Shown: positions 42,157 to 51,797 of the stretch, piece by piece
Position numbering within the stretch: position 1 is the first letter of the stretch
How the letters are laid out: every line of letters starts with the position of its first letter
Source: Kingella pumchi
Lineage (GTDB): Bacteria; Pseudomonadota; Gammaproteobacteria; Burkholderiales; Neisseriaceae
Reading direction: 5' to 3'
DNA length: 64,000 nucleotides
NCBI RefSeq assembly: GCF_022288825.1
Contig: NZ_JAKOOW010000014.1
Coordinates: 18,326 to 82,325, forward strand
Translations under genes and position numbers: made by a program
The notes under the pieces: generated by a model
What the model saw: only the letters and a program-made list of their open reading frames with translations
The model's database searches: none
Told to the model about the DNA's origin: nothing

Positions 42157-42172
42157 AATAATTGTTATTATT
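42157..42172. promoter_or_regulatory. AT-rich palindrome before msrAB
   Basis: AATAAT-TGTT-ATTATT, a perfect 6-4-6 inverted repeat 100 bases before the GTG start. It resembles half of a Fur-type site but is not a full consensus match. Confidence 0.35.
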
Positions 42173-42271
42173 GAGTGTATTTTATGCATGATTATGATTT
42201 AAATGTGTAAAAAGTTTTTTATTTTTGTGTTTTTCTCGGAAATTATCCGTTTTCTCGCGAAAGGAGAGCTT

Positions 42272-43819
42272 GTGAGCACCGTTAATCTCAAAACCGCCGC
42301 TTGGTTGGGCGTGGCTGCTGCCGCCGCGCTTGCCGCCGTCAGATTTTATCCGGACAGCATGGCTGCCCATGCTGCGGATACGCCGTATCAGGCGCTGGCC
42401 AAACTCAAGGTGCAGACGCCGCCGGTGGGAGGCAGCCTGAAAGCCGGCAAACCGACGCTGGTGAAATTCTGGGCGAGCTGGTGCCCCTTGTGCCTGTCGG
42501 AACTTGAGCCGACGCAGGAATGGGCGCGCGACAGCCGTTTTCAGGCTGCCAATCTGGTTACCGTTGCTTCGCCGTCTTATCTCAACGAAAAACCGCAGGC
42601 CGGCTTTGAGGCGTGGTATAAAGGCCTGGATTATCCGCAGCTGCCGGTGCTGACCGACGATGGCGGCCGGCTGGCCAAATCGCTCGGCGTGAACGTCTAT
42701 CCTTCGTGGGTGGTGCTGGACGCCAAGGGCGAAGTGGCGCGGATCGTGCGCGGCCGTATCAGCAAAGAGCAGGCGCTGGCGCTGATTGCCGACCCGCAGG
42801 CCAAGCTGCAGGCGGCGCAAAACGTGTTTTACAAAAAATCCGACAACAACAAAGGAAGTCAAGCCATGAATACCCGCACCATCTATCTGGCCGGCGGCTG
42901 TTTCTGGGGATTGGAAGCCTATTTCCAACGCATAGACGGCGTGGTGGACGCAGTGTCCGGCTATGCCAACGGCCGCACCGCCAATCCCAGCTATGAAGAC
43001 GTTTCCCACCGCCACAGCGGCCATGCCGAAACCGTCAAAGTAACCTACGATGCCGACAAACTCAGCCTGGACGACATCCTGCAGTATTATTTCCGCGTCG
43101 TCGATCCCACCAGCCTGAACAAACAGGGCAACGACATCGGCGAGCAGTACCGCAGCGGCATCTATTACACCGACGAAGCCGACCGCACCGTGATTGCCGC
43201 CGCCATCGAGCGCGAGCAGAAAAAATTCAGCCTGCCCGTGGTGGTGGAAAACAAAGCGCTCGAGCACTTTTACGAAGCCGAGGAATACCATCAGGACTAT
43301 CTGGCGAAAAACCCCAACGGCTACTGCCACATCGACATCAAAAAAGCCGACGAGCCCCTGCCCGGCAAAGCCGCTTCCGGCTACCGCAAACCGAGCGCGG
43401 ACGAGCTTAAAAGCAAACTCACCGCCGAGCAGTACCGCGTAACCCAGGAAGCCGGCACCGAATACGCCTTCAGCCACGAATATGACCGCCTGTTCGAGCC
43501 GGGAATCTACGTCGATGTCGTCAGCGGACAGCCCCTGTTTGCATCGGGCGACAAATTCCAATCTGGCTGCGGCTGGCCCAGCTTCACCCGCCCGATCCGT
43601 CCCGACGCCGTAACCGAGCGCGACGACAACAGCTACAATATGCACCGCACCGAAGTGCGCAGCAGCGGCGCCGATTCCCATCTCGGCCACGTCTTTAACG
43701 ACGGCCCCGCCGACAAAGGCGGCCTGCGCTACTGCATCAACGGCGCCGCCCTGCGCTTCGTCCCCGCCGCCAAACTCGACGCCGAAGGCTACGGTGAATG
43801 GAAAGACCGCGCCAAATAG
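42272..43819 (+). CDS. msrAB: Trifunctional thioredoxin/methionine sulfoxide reductase A/B (PilB-type)
   Basis: Repairs both S and R methionine sulfoxides in the periplasm. I use GTG 42272 (AAGGAG 6 bases upstream), giving 515 residues, close to the 522 of neisserial PilB. Order: N-terminal anchor, thioredoxin-like domain with WASWCPLCLSELEP (about 70-195), MsrA with GGCFWGLEAYFQRIDGVVDAVSGYANG (about 205-360), and MsrB with CGWPSFTRPI and RYCINGAALRF (about 385-515). GSLKAG and FQAAN in the thioredoxin domain are coded by DUS. Confidence 0.95.
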   Translation: MSTVNLKTAAWLGVAAAAALAAVRFYPDSMAAHAADTPYQALAKLKVQTPPVGGSLKAGKPTLVKFWASWCPLCLSELEPTQEWARDSRFQAANLVTVASPSYLNEKPQAGFEAWYKGLDYPQLPVLTDDGGRLAKSLGVNVYPSWVVLDAKGEVARIVRGRISKEQALALIADPQAKLQAAQNVFYKKSDNNKGSQAMNTRTIYLAGGCFWGLEAYFQRIDGVVDAVSGYANGRTANPSYEDVSHRHSGHAETVKVTYDADKLSLDDILQYYFRVVDPTSLNKQGNDIGEQYRSGIYYTDEADRTVIAAAIEREQKKFSLPVVVENKALEHFYEAEEYHQDYLAKNPNGYCHIDIKKADEPLPGKAASGYRKPSADELKSKLTAEQYRVTQEAGTEYAFSHEYDRLFEPGIYVDVVSGQPLFASGDKFQSGCGWPSFTRPIRPDAVTERDDNSYNMHRTEVRSSGADSHLGHVFNDGPADKGGLRYCINGAALRFVPAAKLDAEGYGEWKDRAK

Positions 43820-43913
43820 GCAGCCTGAACGAGAAGCAGCCTGAAAACGCAAACACCCGTTTGCCGCATGCGGCCGACGAGTGTTTTCGTACCGACAATC
43901 ACAAGGAGCATTT

Positions 43914-44360
43914 ATGGATGCGCAACAAATGTGGCACGAATGCCGGAAAATCTACCCCGCACTCGGCGAACAGGCAAACGCCTGGTCTTTCGGCGTCGAA
44001 GCCGACCACCTGGCCGATTTGGTTCTGCGCGGCGAAAAAACCGCCACCTCGTCCGCCTACGACCTTTACGCCGTCGATCAAGAAGCCCTGCCGCAGGCCG
44101 GCAGCTTCCATCTGATTTTGGACAGCCGCCACCAGGCAGTCTGCATTATCGAAATCCGCAAAGTCAGCATCCTGCCCTTTTGCCAAGTTCCCGCCGAACA
44201 CGCCTACAAAGAAGGCGAAGGCGACAAAAGCCTTGATTACTGGCGCCGCACCCACCGCGAAGTGTTTTCCCAATGGCTGCATGAAGCCGGACTGGCATTT
44301 GGTGAAAAAAGCAAAATCGTACTCGAAGAATTTTGCAGGATTTATCCGCTTGAAAGCTAA
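43914..44360 (+). CDS. ASCH-domain protein
   Basis: 148 residues from ATG 43914, AAGGAG 7 bases before. The ASCH domain pattern is visible: WSFGVEADHLADLVLRGEKTATSSAYDLY (GEKTAT loop), FHLILDSRHQAVCIIEIRKVSILPF, and EGEGDKSLDYWRRTHREVF. ASCH domains have the PUA fold and probably bind RNA or modified nucleosides; some are cytidine-derivative amidohydrolases. Function here unknown. Confidence 0.88.
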   Translation: MDAQQMWHECRKIYPALGEQANAWSFGVEADHLADLVLRGEKTATSSAYDLYAVDQEALPQAGSFHLILDSRHQAVCIIEIRKVSILPFCQVPAEHAYKEGEGDKSLDYWRRTHREVFSQWLHEAGLAFGEKSKIVLEEFCRIYPLES

Positions 44361-44361
44361 A

Positions 44362-44410
44362 GGCAGCCTGAAAAGTGGGAAAACGGCATTTCAGGCTGCC
44401 TGAAACAATA
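44362..44410 (+). terminator. DUS hairpin after the ASCH gene
   Basis: AGGCAGCCTGAAAAG pairs imperfectly with CATTTCAGGCTGCCT two bases beyond the stop; a further DUS follows. Confidence 0.5.
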
Positions 44411-44541
44411 AAGGCAGCCTGAAAATATCCGCCCGCCATGCTTCAGCGGGCTTTTTATTCAAGCACGGCAGCCGTTTTGCCATTCGCAGAAGCAGCTGCC
44501 CCGCAGGCAGCCTGAAACGTCTTTCAGGCTGCCTTTTCCGC

Positions 44542-44547
44542 TATAAT
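44542..44547 (+). promoter_or_regulatory. -10 box of folD
   Basis: TATAAT followed by GCCGCCGCC, 32 bases before the ATG. Confidence 0.55.
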
Positions 44548-44578
44548 GCCGCCGCCTTAAGCCACCTGAAAGACTGCC

Positions 44579-45430
44579 ATGACCGCCATTCTGATCGACG
44601 GCAAAAAAACTGCCGCCCAATGTCTCGAAACCGTCCGCGCCAAAACTGCCGAGCGTGCCGCCGCCGGCCTGCGTCCGCCCGGGCTGGCCGTGGTGCTGGT
44701 GGGCGACGATCCCGCCAGCGCCGTTTATGTGCGCAACAAAAACACCGCCTGCGAAAAAGCCGGTTTCCAATCCTTTTCCTACCATCTGGCCGCCGACACC
44801 GCCGAAGCCGAACTGCTCACGCTGGTTGATGAATTGAACGCCAATCCCGCAGTAGACGGCATTTTGGTGCAACTGCCGCTGCCGTCGCAGATCGACAGCC
44901 AGAAAGTGCTCGAACGCATCCGCCCCGACAAAGACGTAGACGGCTTTCATCCCTACAACGTCGGCCGCCTTGCCGTGCGCATGCCGCTGATGCGCCCGTG
45001 CACCCCCAAAGGCGTGATGACGCTGCTGGCCGCCTACGGCATCAGCCCCAAAGGCAAGAAAGTGACCATCGTTGGCGCGTCCAATATCGTCGGCCGGCCG
45101 CTGATGCTGGAAATGATGCTGGCCGGCGCCACCCCCACCATCTGCCACCGCTTCACCCTGAATCTTGCCGACGAAGTGGCCGCCGCCGATATCGTTGTCG
45201 TTGCCGTGGGCAAACCCGGGCTGGTGAAAGGCGAATGGATCAAACCCGGCGCAGTGGTGGTCGATGTCGGCATCAACCGCCTGCCCGACGGCAGCCTGTG
45301 CGGCGACGTCGAATTTGACAGCGCCAAAGAGCGCGCCGGCTACATTACCCCCGTGCCCGGCGGCGTCGGTCCGATGACCATCGCCAGCCTGCTGGAAAAC
45401 ACGCTCGAAGCCGCCGAACAGCGCGGATGA
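44579..45430 (+). CDS. folD: Methylenetetrahydrofolate dehydrogenase/cyclohydrolase
   Basis: Interconverts 5,10-methylene- and 10-formyl-tetrahydrofolate with NADP+. The 283 residues contain LAVVLVGDDPASAVYVRNKNTACEKAGF with the catalytic Lys, VDGILVQLPLPSQID, KDVDGFHPYNVGRL, PCTPKGVM, and the nucleotide site IVGASNIVGRPL. C-terminal YITPVPGGVGPMTIASLLENT is conserved. Complete and single-gene. Confidence 0.97.
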   Translation: MTAILIDGKKTAAQCLETVRAKTAERAAAGLRPPGLAVVLVGDDPASAVYVRNKNTACEKAGFQSFSYHLAADTAEAELLTLVDELNANPAVDGILVQLPLPSQIDSQKVLERIRPDKDVDGFHPYNVGRLAVRMPLMRPCTPKGVMTLLAAYGISPKGKKVTIVGASNIVGRPLMLEMMLAGATPTICHRFTLNLADEVAAADIVVVAVGKPGLVKGEWIKPGAVVVDVGINRLPDGSLCGDVEFDSAKERAGYITPVPGGVGPMTIASLLENTLEAAEQRG

Positions 45431-45496
45431 TTTTTCAGGCTGCCTTGGCCACAAGGCAGCCTGAAACCCTTTTCCCTTTATTTTGCGAAACCCGCC

Positions 45497-45994
45497 ATGC
45501 ACCCCCGCCAGATAACCGCTGCCGCCCTGCGTACCGCCGCCCTGCTGATACTGCTCAGAACCTTGTCCGCCGCCGTTGCCATTTATGCGGGCAACCGCGA
45601 AATCGGCGCCGATTTGGAAATGACTTACTGGATGCAGGCCGCCAATGCCGCCTGCTGCGTGGTTTTGTGGCTGTTTTCCCTGCCGCTGGCCAAACTGCTG
45701 CTGCCCGCCGCCGAAGCCGCGCCGCAGGAGCCGCCCAAACATCCCGCGCCGTGGCTGACTACCGGCATTGCCCTTATCGGCCTGTTTACGCTGATCGGCG
45801 CCCTAAGCGACGCGCTGTATCTGGCAACGCGGATCAGCTACATCCGCAGCCTGGATGCCGGCGTTTCCGTTTGGCAGACGCTCGATACCGACGGCAAAGC
45901 CGCCCTGCTGATCAACGTGTTCGAACTGCTGGCCGGCGCTTTGCTGCTGTTTCGCGCCGGCGCATTCAGCCGCTGGCTGATACGCCGGATTTAG
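45497..45994 (+). CDS. Integral membrane protein, unknown function
   Basis: 165 residues with four hydrophobic segments (about 8-28, 50-72, 90-112 and 138-158) joined by a Pro/Ala-rich loop. No recognised motif. It is followed 61 bases later by another small membrane protein gene in the same direction, and the two could be cotranscribed from a promoter shared with neither folD nor lysE-like genes. Confidence 0.65.
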   Translation: MHPRQITAAALRTAALLILLRTLSAAVAIYAGNREIGADLEMTYWMQAANAACCVVLWLFSLPLAKLLLPAAEAAPQEPPKHPAPWLTTGIALIGLFTLIGALSDALYLATRISYIRSLDAGVSVWQTLDTDGKAALLINVFELLAGALLLFRAGAFSRWLIRRI

Positions 45995-46055
45995 CTTCAG
46001 GCAGCCTGAAAACTTTTCCCCTCCACTCAAACAAACACCCAAATAAGGATAAATT

Positions 46056-46535
46056 ATGAGTCTTGACGAACGTTACCGCGCCCCACAAAGCAACGATGCC
46101 GCTTTGAACGACTCCGATGCGCCTGCGCTGTGGAATCCCAATGCCGCCGCCTTGTGGTCGCTGCTGTTTTTGCCCGTTTTCGGTGCCACACTGCATATGC
46201 TCAATGCCCGTGCGATGGGCGATAAAGATCAGATACGCCAAAGCAAATGGGCGCTGATTGTCTTATTAGTTATTTTTCTGCTGCTTCCGCTGGTGACACT
46301 GTTTTTTAACCCCAAGAACAATACATTCGGCCTGATTTTGCTGCTGGGCTGGTATTTCGCAATCGGCCGCAAGCAGGTGGAAGCAGTCAAACAGCAATAC
46401 GGTGGCGACTATCCGCGCAAATCCTGGCTTAAACCATTGGCACTAGCGGTGCTGGGCGTGGCGGTCTATCTGGCCTATGCTGTTGTAGTCGCCTTTTTGA
46501 TTGCCTCCATCTTCCCCGAAGTAATCGTTGAATAA
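46056..46535 (+). CDS. Integral membrane protein, unknown function
   Basis: 159 residues. A polar N-terminus (about 25 residues) leads to four hydrophobic segments: LWSLLFLPVFGATLHML, KWALIVLLVIFLLLPLVTLFF, GLILLLGWYFAIGRKQ and a C-terminal helix. WNPNAAALWSLLF followed by a basic, Gln-rich loop is a pattern I have seen in several uncharacterised proteobacterial families, but I cannot name this one. AAGGATAAATT lies before the ATG. Confidence 0.65.
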   Translation: MSLDERYRAPQSNDAALNDSDAPALWNPNAAALWSLLFLPVFGATLHMLNARAMGDKDQIRQSKWALIVLLVIFLLLPLVTLFFNPKNNTFGLILLLGWYFAIGRKQVEAVKQQYGGDYPRKSWLKPLALAVLGVAVYLAYAVVVAFLIASIFPEVIVE

Positions 46536-46539
46536 GCGC

Positions 46540-46572
46540 ACAAGCAGCCTGAAAACTTTTCAGGCTGCTTGT
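46540..46572 (+). terminator. DUS hairpin
   Basis: ACAAGCAGCCTGAAAA and TTTTCAGGCTGCTTGT, 16 bp, almost loopless, 5 bases beyond the stop and just before the next gene. Confidence 0.65.
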
Positions 46573-46595
46573 TTTGTCCCGATATAGGAAACCGC

Positions 46596-47219
46596 ATGGA
46601 CTTTTGGCACGGATTTTGGGTAATCACCGGCATTCATCTGCTGGCGGCGGCTTCGCCCGGCCCCGATTTTGTATTTGTTTCGCAGCAGACGCTCTCGCGC
46701 GGGCGGCGGGCGGGGCTGGTGTGCTCGCTCGGTATCGCGCTCGGCTTGGGCGTGCACATCGCATACTCGGTGCTGGGGCTGGCGGCGGTAATCGCCTCGG
46801 CGGCCTGGCTGCTGAGTGCCATAAAAATTAGTGGCGGCGCCTATCTGCTGTATCTCGGCATTAAAGGGCTGCGCGCCAAAGCCCAAGGCAAAACGGTAGA
46901 ACTGCACGCCCGAACGCTGCCTGCGCAGTCGGTCGCGGCGGGCTTGTGGAAAGGTTTTCTGTGCAACCTGCTCAATCCCAAAGCGCCGGTTTATCTGGTG
47001 TCGGTCTTTACCGTGGTACTGTCGCCAGCGATGCCGCTGTGGCAGCTGGCGGTTTACGGCGTATGGATGATTGTGCTGCAGTTGGTATGGTTTGCCGCGG
47101 TGGCGCTGCTTCTGTCCGTGCCGCGCGTAAACCGCCGTTTCCGCCAGGCCGGCCACTGGCTCGACCGCTTGCTCGGCTCGGTGATGGCGCTCTTGGGCAT
47201 CAAAGTGATGATGAGCTAA
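46596..47219 (+). CDS. LysE/RhtB-family amino acid exporter
   Basis: 207 residues from ATG 46596 (ATAGGAAACC upstream). Six helices; the family start is GIHLLAAASPGPDFVFVSQQTLSRGRRAGLVCSLGIALG, then GGAYLLYLGIKGLRAKAQ and NLLNPKAPVYLVSVFT. Exports amino acids or homoserine lactone-like compounds; exact substrate unknown. An esterase-like gene follows 35 bases later. Confidence 0.9.
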   Translation: MDFWHGFWVITGIHLLAAASPGPDFVFVSQQTLSRGRRAGLVCSLGIALGLGVHIAYSVLGLAAVIASAAWLLSAIKISGGAYLLYLGIKGLRAKAQGKTVELHARTLPAQSVAAGLWKGFLCNLLNPKAPVYLVSVFTVVLSPAMPLWQLAVYGVWMIVLQLVWFAAVALLLSVPRVNRRFRQAGHWLDRLLGSVMALLGIKVMMS

Positions 47220-47254
47220 ACCGCCTTTCAGGCTGCCTAAACGGAAACCTACCG

Positions 47255-47932
47255 ATGAAACTTAGTCAAACCCTTACCCTAAACCAGCAAAGCATCCGCG
47301 TGTACGCTGGGGAAAACCCGTCTGCCAATGCGCCGCTGGTGCTGACCTTTCTGCAGCCGCACGAAGCCGACGCGCTGGCAGCGCTGTTGGAGCAAGATTT
47401 GGTGCTGCTGACCATCGACGAAGCAGACTGGGAGCAGTCGTTCACGCCGTGGCCGGCGCCGAAAGTGTTTAAAAAAGGCGCCGATTTTGGTGGCGGTGCC
47501 GGCACTTATTTCGCCCGCCTGTGCGCCATGCTGCCCGCAATCGAAAGCAGCCTGAATCTGCAGCCCGAATGGCGCGGCATTGCCGGCTACTCGCTGGCCG
47601 GGTTGTTTGCCGCCTGGAGCGCCTATCAAAGCGGCCAGCCCTTTAGCCGCACCGCCTGCGTGTCCGGCTCGATGTGGTACGACGGCTGGCTTGAGTTTGC
47701 CGCCCACGCCATGCCCAGCTCGCCGCAATACGCCTATTTCTCGCTGGGCGACGAAGAGAAAAACAGCAAAAACCCGCGCATGGCGGCGGTGGAAGACAAT
47801 ATGCGCGCCACCGAAGCGCTGTGGCGCGAGCGCGGCATCCGCAGCACGTTTGCAAGCAACAGCGGCGGCCATTTCCACCAGGTGCCCGAGCGCATTGCCG
47901 CCGCAATCGCCCGGCTGGCGCAGGCAGCCTGA
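47255..47932 (+). CDS. Alpha/beta-hydrolase-fold esterase-like protein
   Basis: 225 residues from ATG 47255. GIAGYSLAGLFAAWSAYQ gives the nucleophile elbow (GYSLAG), and SGGHFHQVPERI near the end carries the likely catalytic His. It resembles the putative esterase family (enterobactin esterase/YbbA type), a short form without signal peptide. Substrate unknown. The stop comes from a DUS. Confidence 0.75.
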   Translation: MKLSQTLTLNQQSIRVYAGENPSANAPLVLTFLQPHEADALAALLEQDLVLLTIDEADWEQSFTPWPAPKVFKKGADFGGGAGTYFARLCAMLPAIESSLNLQPEWRGIAGYSLAGLFAAWSAYQSGQPFSRTACVSGSMWYDGWLEFAAHAMPSSPQYAYFSLGDEEKNSKNPRMAAVEDNMRATEALWRERGIRSTFASNSGGHFHQVPERIAAAIARLAQAA

Positions 47933-47975
47933 AAGCCCGTTTGCGCCGGCCAAACCGCATCTACCGCCGATTCGG

Positions 47976-47981
47976 TATAAT
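47976..47981 (+). promoter_or_regulatory. -10 box of metQ
   Basis: TATAAT followed by CACCGC, 82 bases before the ATG, with a DUS in the leader. Confidence 0.5.
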
Positions 47982-48063
47982 CACCGCTTTCAGGCAGCCT
48001 GAAACGCCGGCCGGCCTGTTTCGCCGCTTTTGGCGGCACCCCGAAACCATTAGGAGAACATTG

Positions 48064-48990
48064 ATGAACACACTATTGAAATACACTTTGGCCGCCGCTT
48101 TCGGCCTGACTCTGGCCGCCTGCGGCAACCAGGGCGCGGACAATGCCGCCGCATCCGGTGCCGGTGCCGGTGCCGCCCCCGCTTCCGGCAGCAGCGCCGG
48201 CGCCGAGAAAACCGAAATCCGCTTCGGTTCCACCCCCGGCGACTTTGCCGACATGGTTAAAGAGCAGATCCAGCCCGCGCTGGAAAAACAGGGCTACACC
48301 GTAACCCTGACCGAGTTTCCCGACTACGTTACCCCCAATCAGGCGCTGGATCAGAACGCCATCGACATCAACATCTTCCAGCACAAACCCTATCTCGACG
48401 CTTTCAAAGCCGAGCACAAGCTGGATTTGGTCGAAGTATTCCAAGTGCCGACCGCGCCGCTGGGCATCTACCCGGGCAAACTCTCGAAGCTGGAAGACGT
48501 GAAAAACGGCAGCACCGTTTCCATTCCCAACGACCCCTCCAACCTTGCCCGCGCGCTGGTGATGATGAACGAACTGGGCTGGATCAAGCTCAAAGACGGC
48601 GTCGATCCGCTTAAAGCCTCGCGCGCCGACATCGCCGAAAACACCAAAAACATCGAGTTTGTCGAAATGGAAGCGGCCAACCTGCCGCGCAGCCGCCAAG
48701 ACGTCGATTTCGCCATCGTCAACGGCAACTATGCCATAAGCAGCGGCATGAAGCTCACCGAAGCGCTGTTCCAAGAACCGAGCTTCGCCTATGTGAACTG
48801 GTCGGCCGTGCGCAGCGCCGATAAAGACGCCAAATGGGTTAAAGACGTTGAAGCCGCCTACAATTCCGACGAATTCAAAGCCTACGCGCACAAACGCTTT
48901 GCCGGCTACAAATATCCGGCATCCTGGGGCGAAGGCGCGGCCGCCGGCGCCAAAGCCGAAGCGTCCGCCGCCGCATCCGCAGCCAAATAA
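48064..48990 (+). CDS. metQ: Methionine-binding lipoprotein (MetQ/NlpA family)
   Basis: Binding protein of the methionine ABC importer. 308 residues; the lipobox is LTLAAC, followed by a Gly/Ala/Ser linker of about 30 residues, then IRFGSTPGDFADMVKEQIQPALEKQGYTVTLTEFPDYVTPNQALDQNAIDINIFQHKPYL, diagnostic of the family. The C-terminus has an Ala-rich tail (about 20 residues) not found in E. coli MetQ. No metN or metI is adjacent. The neisserial homologue (GNA1946) is a known surface antigen. Confidence 0.92.
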   Translation: MNTLLKYTLAAAFGLTLAACGNQGADNAAASGAGAGAAPASGSSAGAEKTEIRFGSTPGDFADMVKEQIQPALEKQGYTVTLTEFPDYVTPNQALDQNAIDINIFQHKPYLDAFKAEHKLDLVEVFQVPTAPLGIYPGKLSKLEDVKNGSTVSIPNDPSNLARALVMMNELGWIKLKDGVDPLKASRADIAENTKNIEFVEMEAANLPRSRQDVDFAIVNGNYAISSGMKLTEALFQEPSFAYVNWSAVRSADKDAKWVKDVEAAYNSDEFKAYAHKRFAGYKYPASWGEGAAAGAKAEASAAASAAK

Positions 48991-49016
48991 AGCCGCCCGA
49001 ACGGCAAATCCAAGCA

Positions 49017-49058
49017 GCCTGAAAACCCGATTGGCGGTTTTCAGGCTGCTTTTGGTTC
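49017..49058 (+). terminator. metQ terminator
   Basis: AAGCAGCCTGAAAACCCG pairs with GCGGTTTTCAGGCTGCTT around a short loop, then T-rich DNA. Confidence 0.65.
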
Positions 49059-49186
49059 GCGCTGCTGTGTGGCGTTAAAGTGCGAAAACGGCGCATGCAA
49101 AGACATTTGATCCGGCCGCCGTCGCGCCGCATCCAAGGCATAAGGCAGCCTGAAAGCCGATTCAGGCTGCCTTGGCCGTTTTCCGC

Positions 49187-49192
49187 TATAAT
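49187..49192 (+). promoter_or_regulatory. -10 box of murA
   Basis: TATAAT followed by CCGCCGC, about 130 bases before the ATG; the leader contains two DUS. Confidence 0.5.
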
Positions 49193-49320
49193 CCGCCGCT
49201 TTCCCGTACGGCATTCAGGCAGCCTGAAGCCTTTGCACAATCCAAACCCCTTTAACACCCCTTATAACCGACGGCATTTACTGTTTTCAGGCTGCCTGAA
49301 ACACACAAAACACGAAAGGT

Positions 49321-50586
<1,266 letters not shown>

Positions 50587-50611
50587 ACGGCCGCCGCTGC
50601 GCCGCCACAAG

Positions 50612-50646
50612 CAGCCTGAAAGCCCGTAAAGCGGTTTTCAGGCTGC
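50612..50646 (+). terminator. murA terminator
   Basis: AGCAGCCTGAAAGCCCG and a partly complementary CGGTTTTCAGGCTGC, just before the biosynthetic cluster. Confidence 0.5.
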
Positions 50647-50666
50647 CCGAACATTCACATCTTCCC

Positions 50667-51797
50667 ATGAACATCCTGATCACCTGCCCGCGCGCGCCTG
50701 CGGTTTTGGACTGGATTGCCGTTTTTTCAGGCAGCCTGAAAAACGCCGGCCAGATTGTGCTGTGCGACAGCCTGCGCTTTCCGCTGGCGGCCTTTGCCGC
50801 GCGGCGCGGTGCGCGGTTGCGTTATTGCCGCATTCCCGCGCCGCGCACCGATTTTGCCGCTTATGCGGCGGCGATGGCGGATTTGGTGGCGCAGGCCGAC
50901 CTGGTGGTGCCGACCTGCGAAGACATTTTCCATCTGGCGCATGTGCCGTTGCCCGAAGCGCAGCGGGAAAAACTGTTTATGCCGCTGCGCGATCTGCTGC
51001 TGGGGCTGCACCACAAGGCGCGGTTTTTTGATTATCTGCCGCGCGGCGCAGGGGTGTGTTTTCCCGAAACGCGGCTGCTGGAATCGGCGGCAGAGATTGA
51101 TTTTTCGCGTTTGGCCGATTCGGTGTTCAAGCCGGTGTACAGCCGCTTCGGGCGACAGGTGAAAATCGCGCCCGTGCCGTCTGAAATTGCGGCGCTGCCG
51201 GTTTCGCCGGCGCGGCCGTGGGTGCAGCAGCAGCGCATTTTCGGCCGACCGCTGTGCAGCTATGCAGTGTGCGGACACGGGCAGGTGGCGGCGCAGGTGG
51301 TGTACGATCCGATGTATCCGCTCAACGGCTCGGCTTCCACTTATTTCCGCCGTGTTGCCGAGCCGCGCATTCTGGATTTTGTTGCACGCTTTGCCGCGCA
51401 AAACGCTTATCACGGCCAAGTGGCCTTTGATTTTATCGACGACGGCCGCGAGATTTACGTTATCGAATGCAATCCGCGTGCCACCAGCGGCATCCATCTG
51501 CTTGCCGGTGCGCTGTCCTTTGCCGACGACCGTTGGCATTTTGACGAAAGCCGCGTCGGCACGGCAGCCACGGTGTCCAAAAAACTGTGGCCGCTGTTTG
51601 CGCGGCAGGTGCGCGGTAAGAAAACCCTGCGCCAAGTGCGTGCCGACTACGCGGCGGCGCGCGACGTATTGGCCGGTATCCCTGCCCGCGGCTTGCTGCT
51701 TGCCGCCAGCGAAACCGCATGGCAGGCGTGGCGGCAGGGCATTGCCTTTACCGACGCATCTACCGCCGACATCGAATGGAACGGTGATACGCCATGA
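50667..51797 (+). CDS. ATP-grasp ligase of a putative biosynthetic cluster
   Basis: 376 residues. The N-terminal domain (MNILITCPRAPAVLDWIAV...) is Rossmann-like with VPTCEDIFHLAH. The central ATP-grasp fold has VFKPVYSRFG (ATP Lys) and the Mg-binding strand FDFIDDGREIYVIECNPRATSGIHLLAG. These enzymes join a carboxylate, activated as an acyl phosphate, to an amine or thiol. The C-terminal part is unlike named families. Its stop overlaps the next ATG (ATGA). Early GSLK is coded by a DUS. Substrates unknown. Confidence 0.8.
   Translation: MNILITCPRAPAVLDWIAVFSGSLKNAGQIVLCDSLRFPLAAFAARRGARLRYCRIPAPRTDFAAYAAAMADLVAQADLVVPTCEDIFHLAHVPLPEAQREKLFMPLRDLLLGLHHKARFFDYLPRGAGVCFPETRLLESAAEIDFSRLADSVFKPVYSRFGRQVKIAPVPSEIAALPVSPARPWVQQQRIFGRPLCSYAVCGHGQVAAQVVYDPMYPLNGSASTYFRRVAEPRILDFVARFAAQNAYHGQVAFDFIDDGREIYVIECNPRATSGIHLLAGALSFADDRWHFDESRVGTAATVSKKLWPLFARQVRGKKTLRQVRADYAAARDVLAGIPARGLLLAASETAWQAWRQGIAFTDASTADIEWNGDTP

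Larger units (their letters stand above)
41909..42271. other. Long leader/intergenic region before msrAB
   Basis: No coding potential. It has unusually little DUS content for this genome, a folded element at 42068-42114 and an AT-rich palindrome at 42157-42172. A -10-like TATTAT overlaps the palindrome. Confidence 0.6.

Noticed and set aside
42105..42160. A tRNA gene
   Set aside because: Only the D-arm-like 13-mer is present; no acceptor, anticodon or T arm can be folded.
42182..43852. Minus-strand frame of 556 codons over msrAB
   Set aside because: Antisense of a three-domain protein with intact catalytic motifs.
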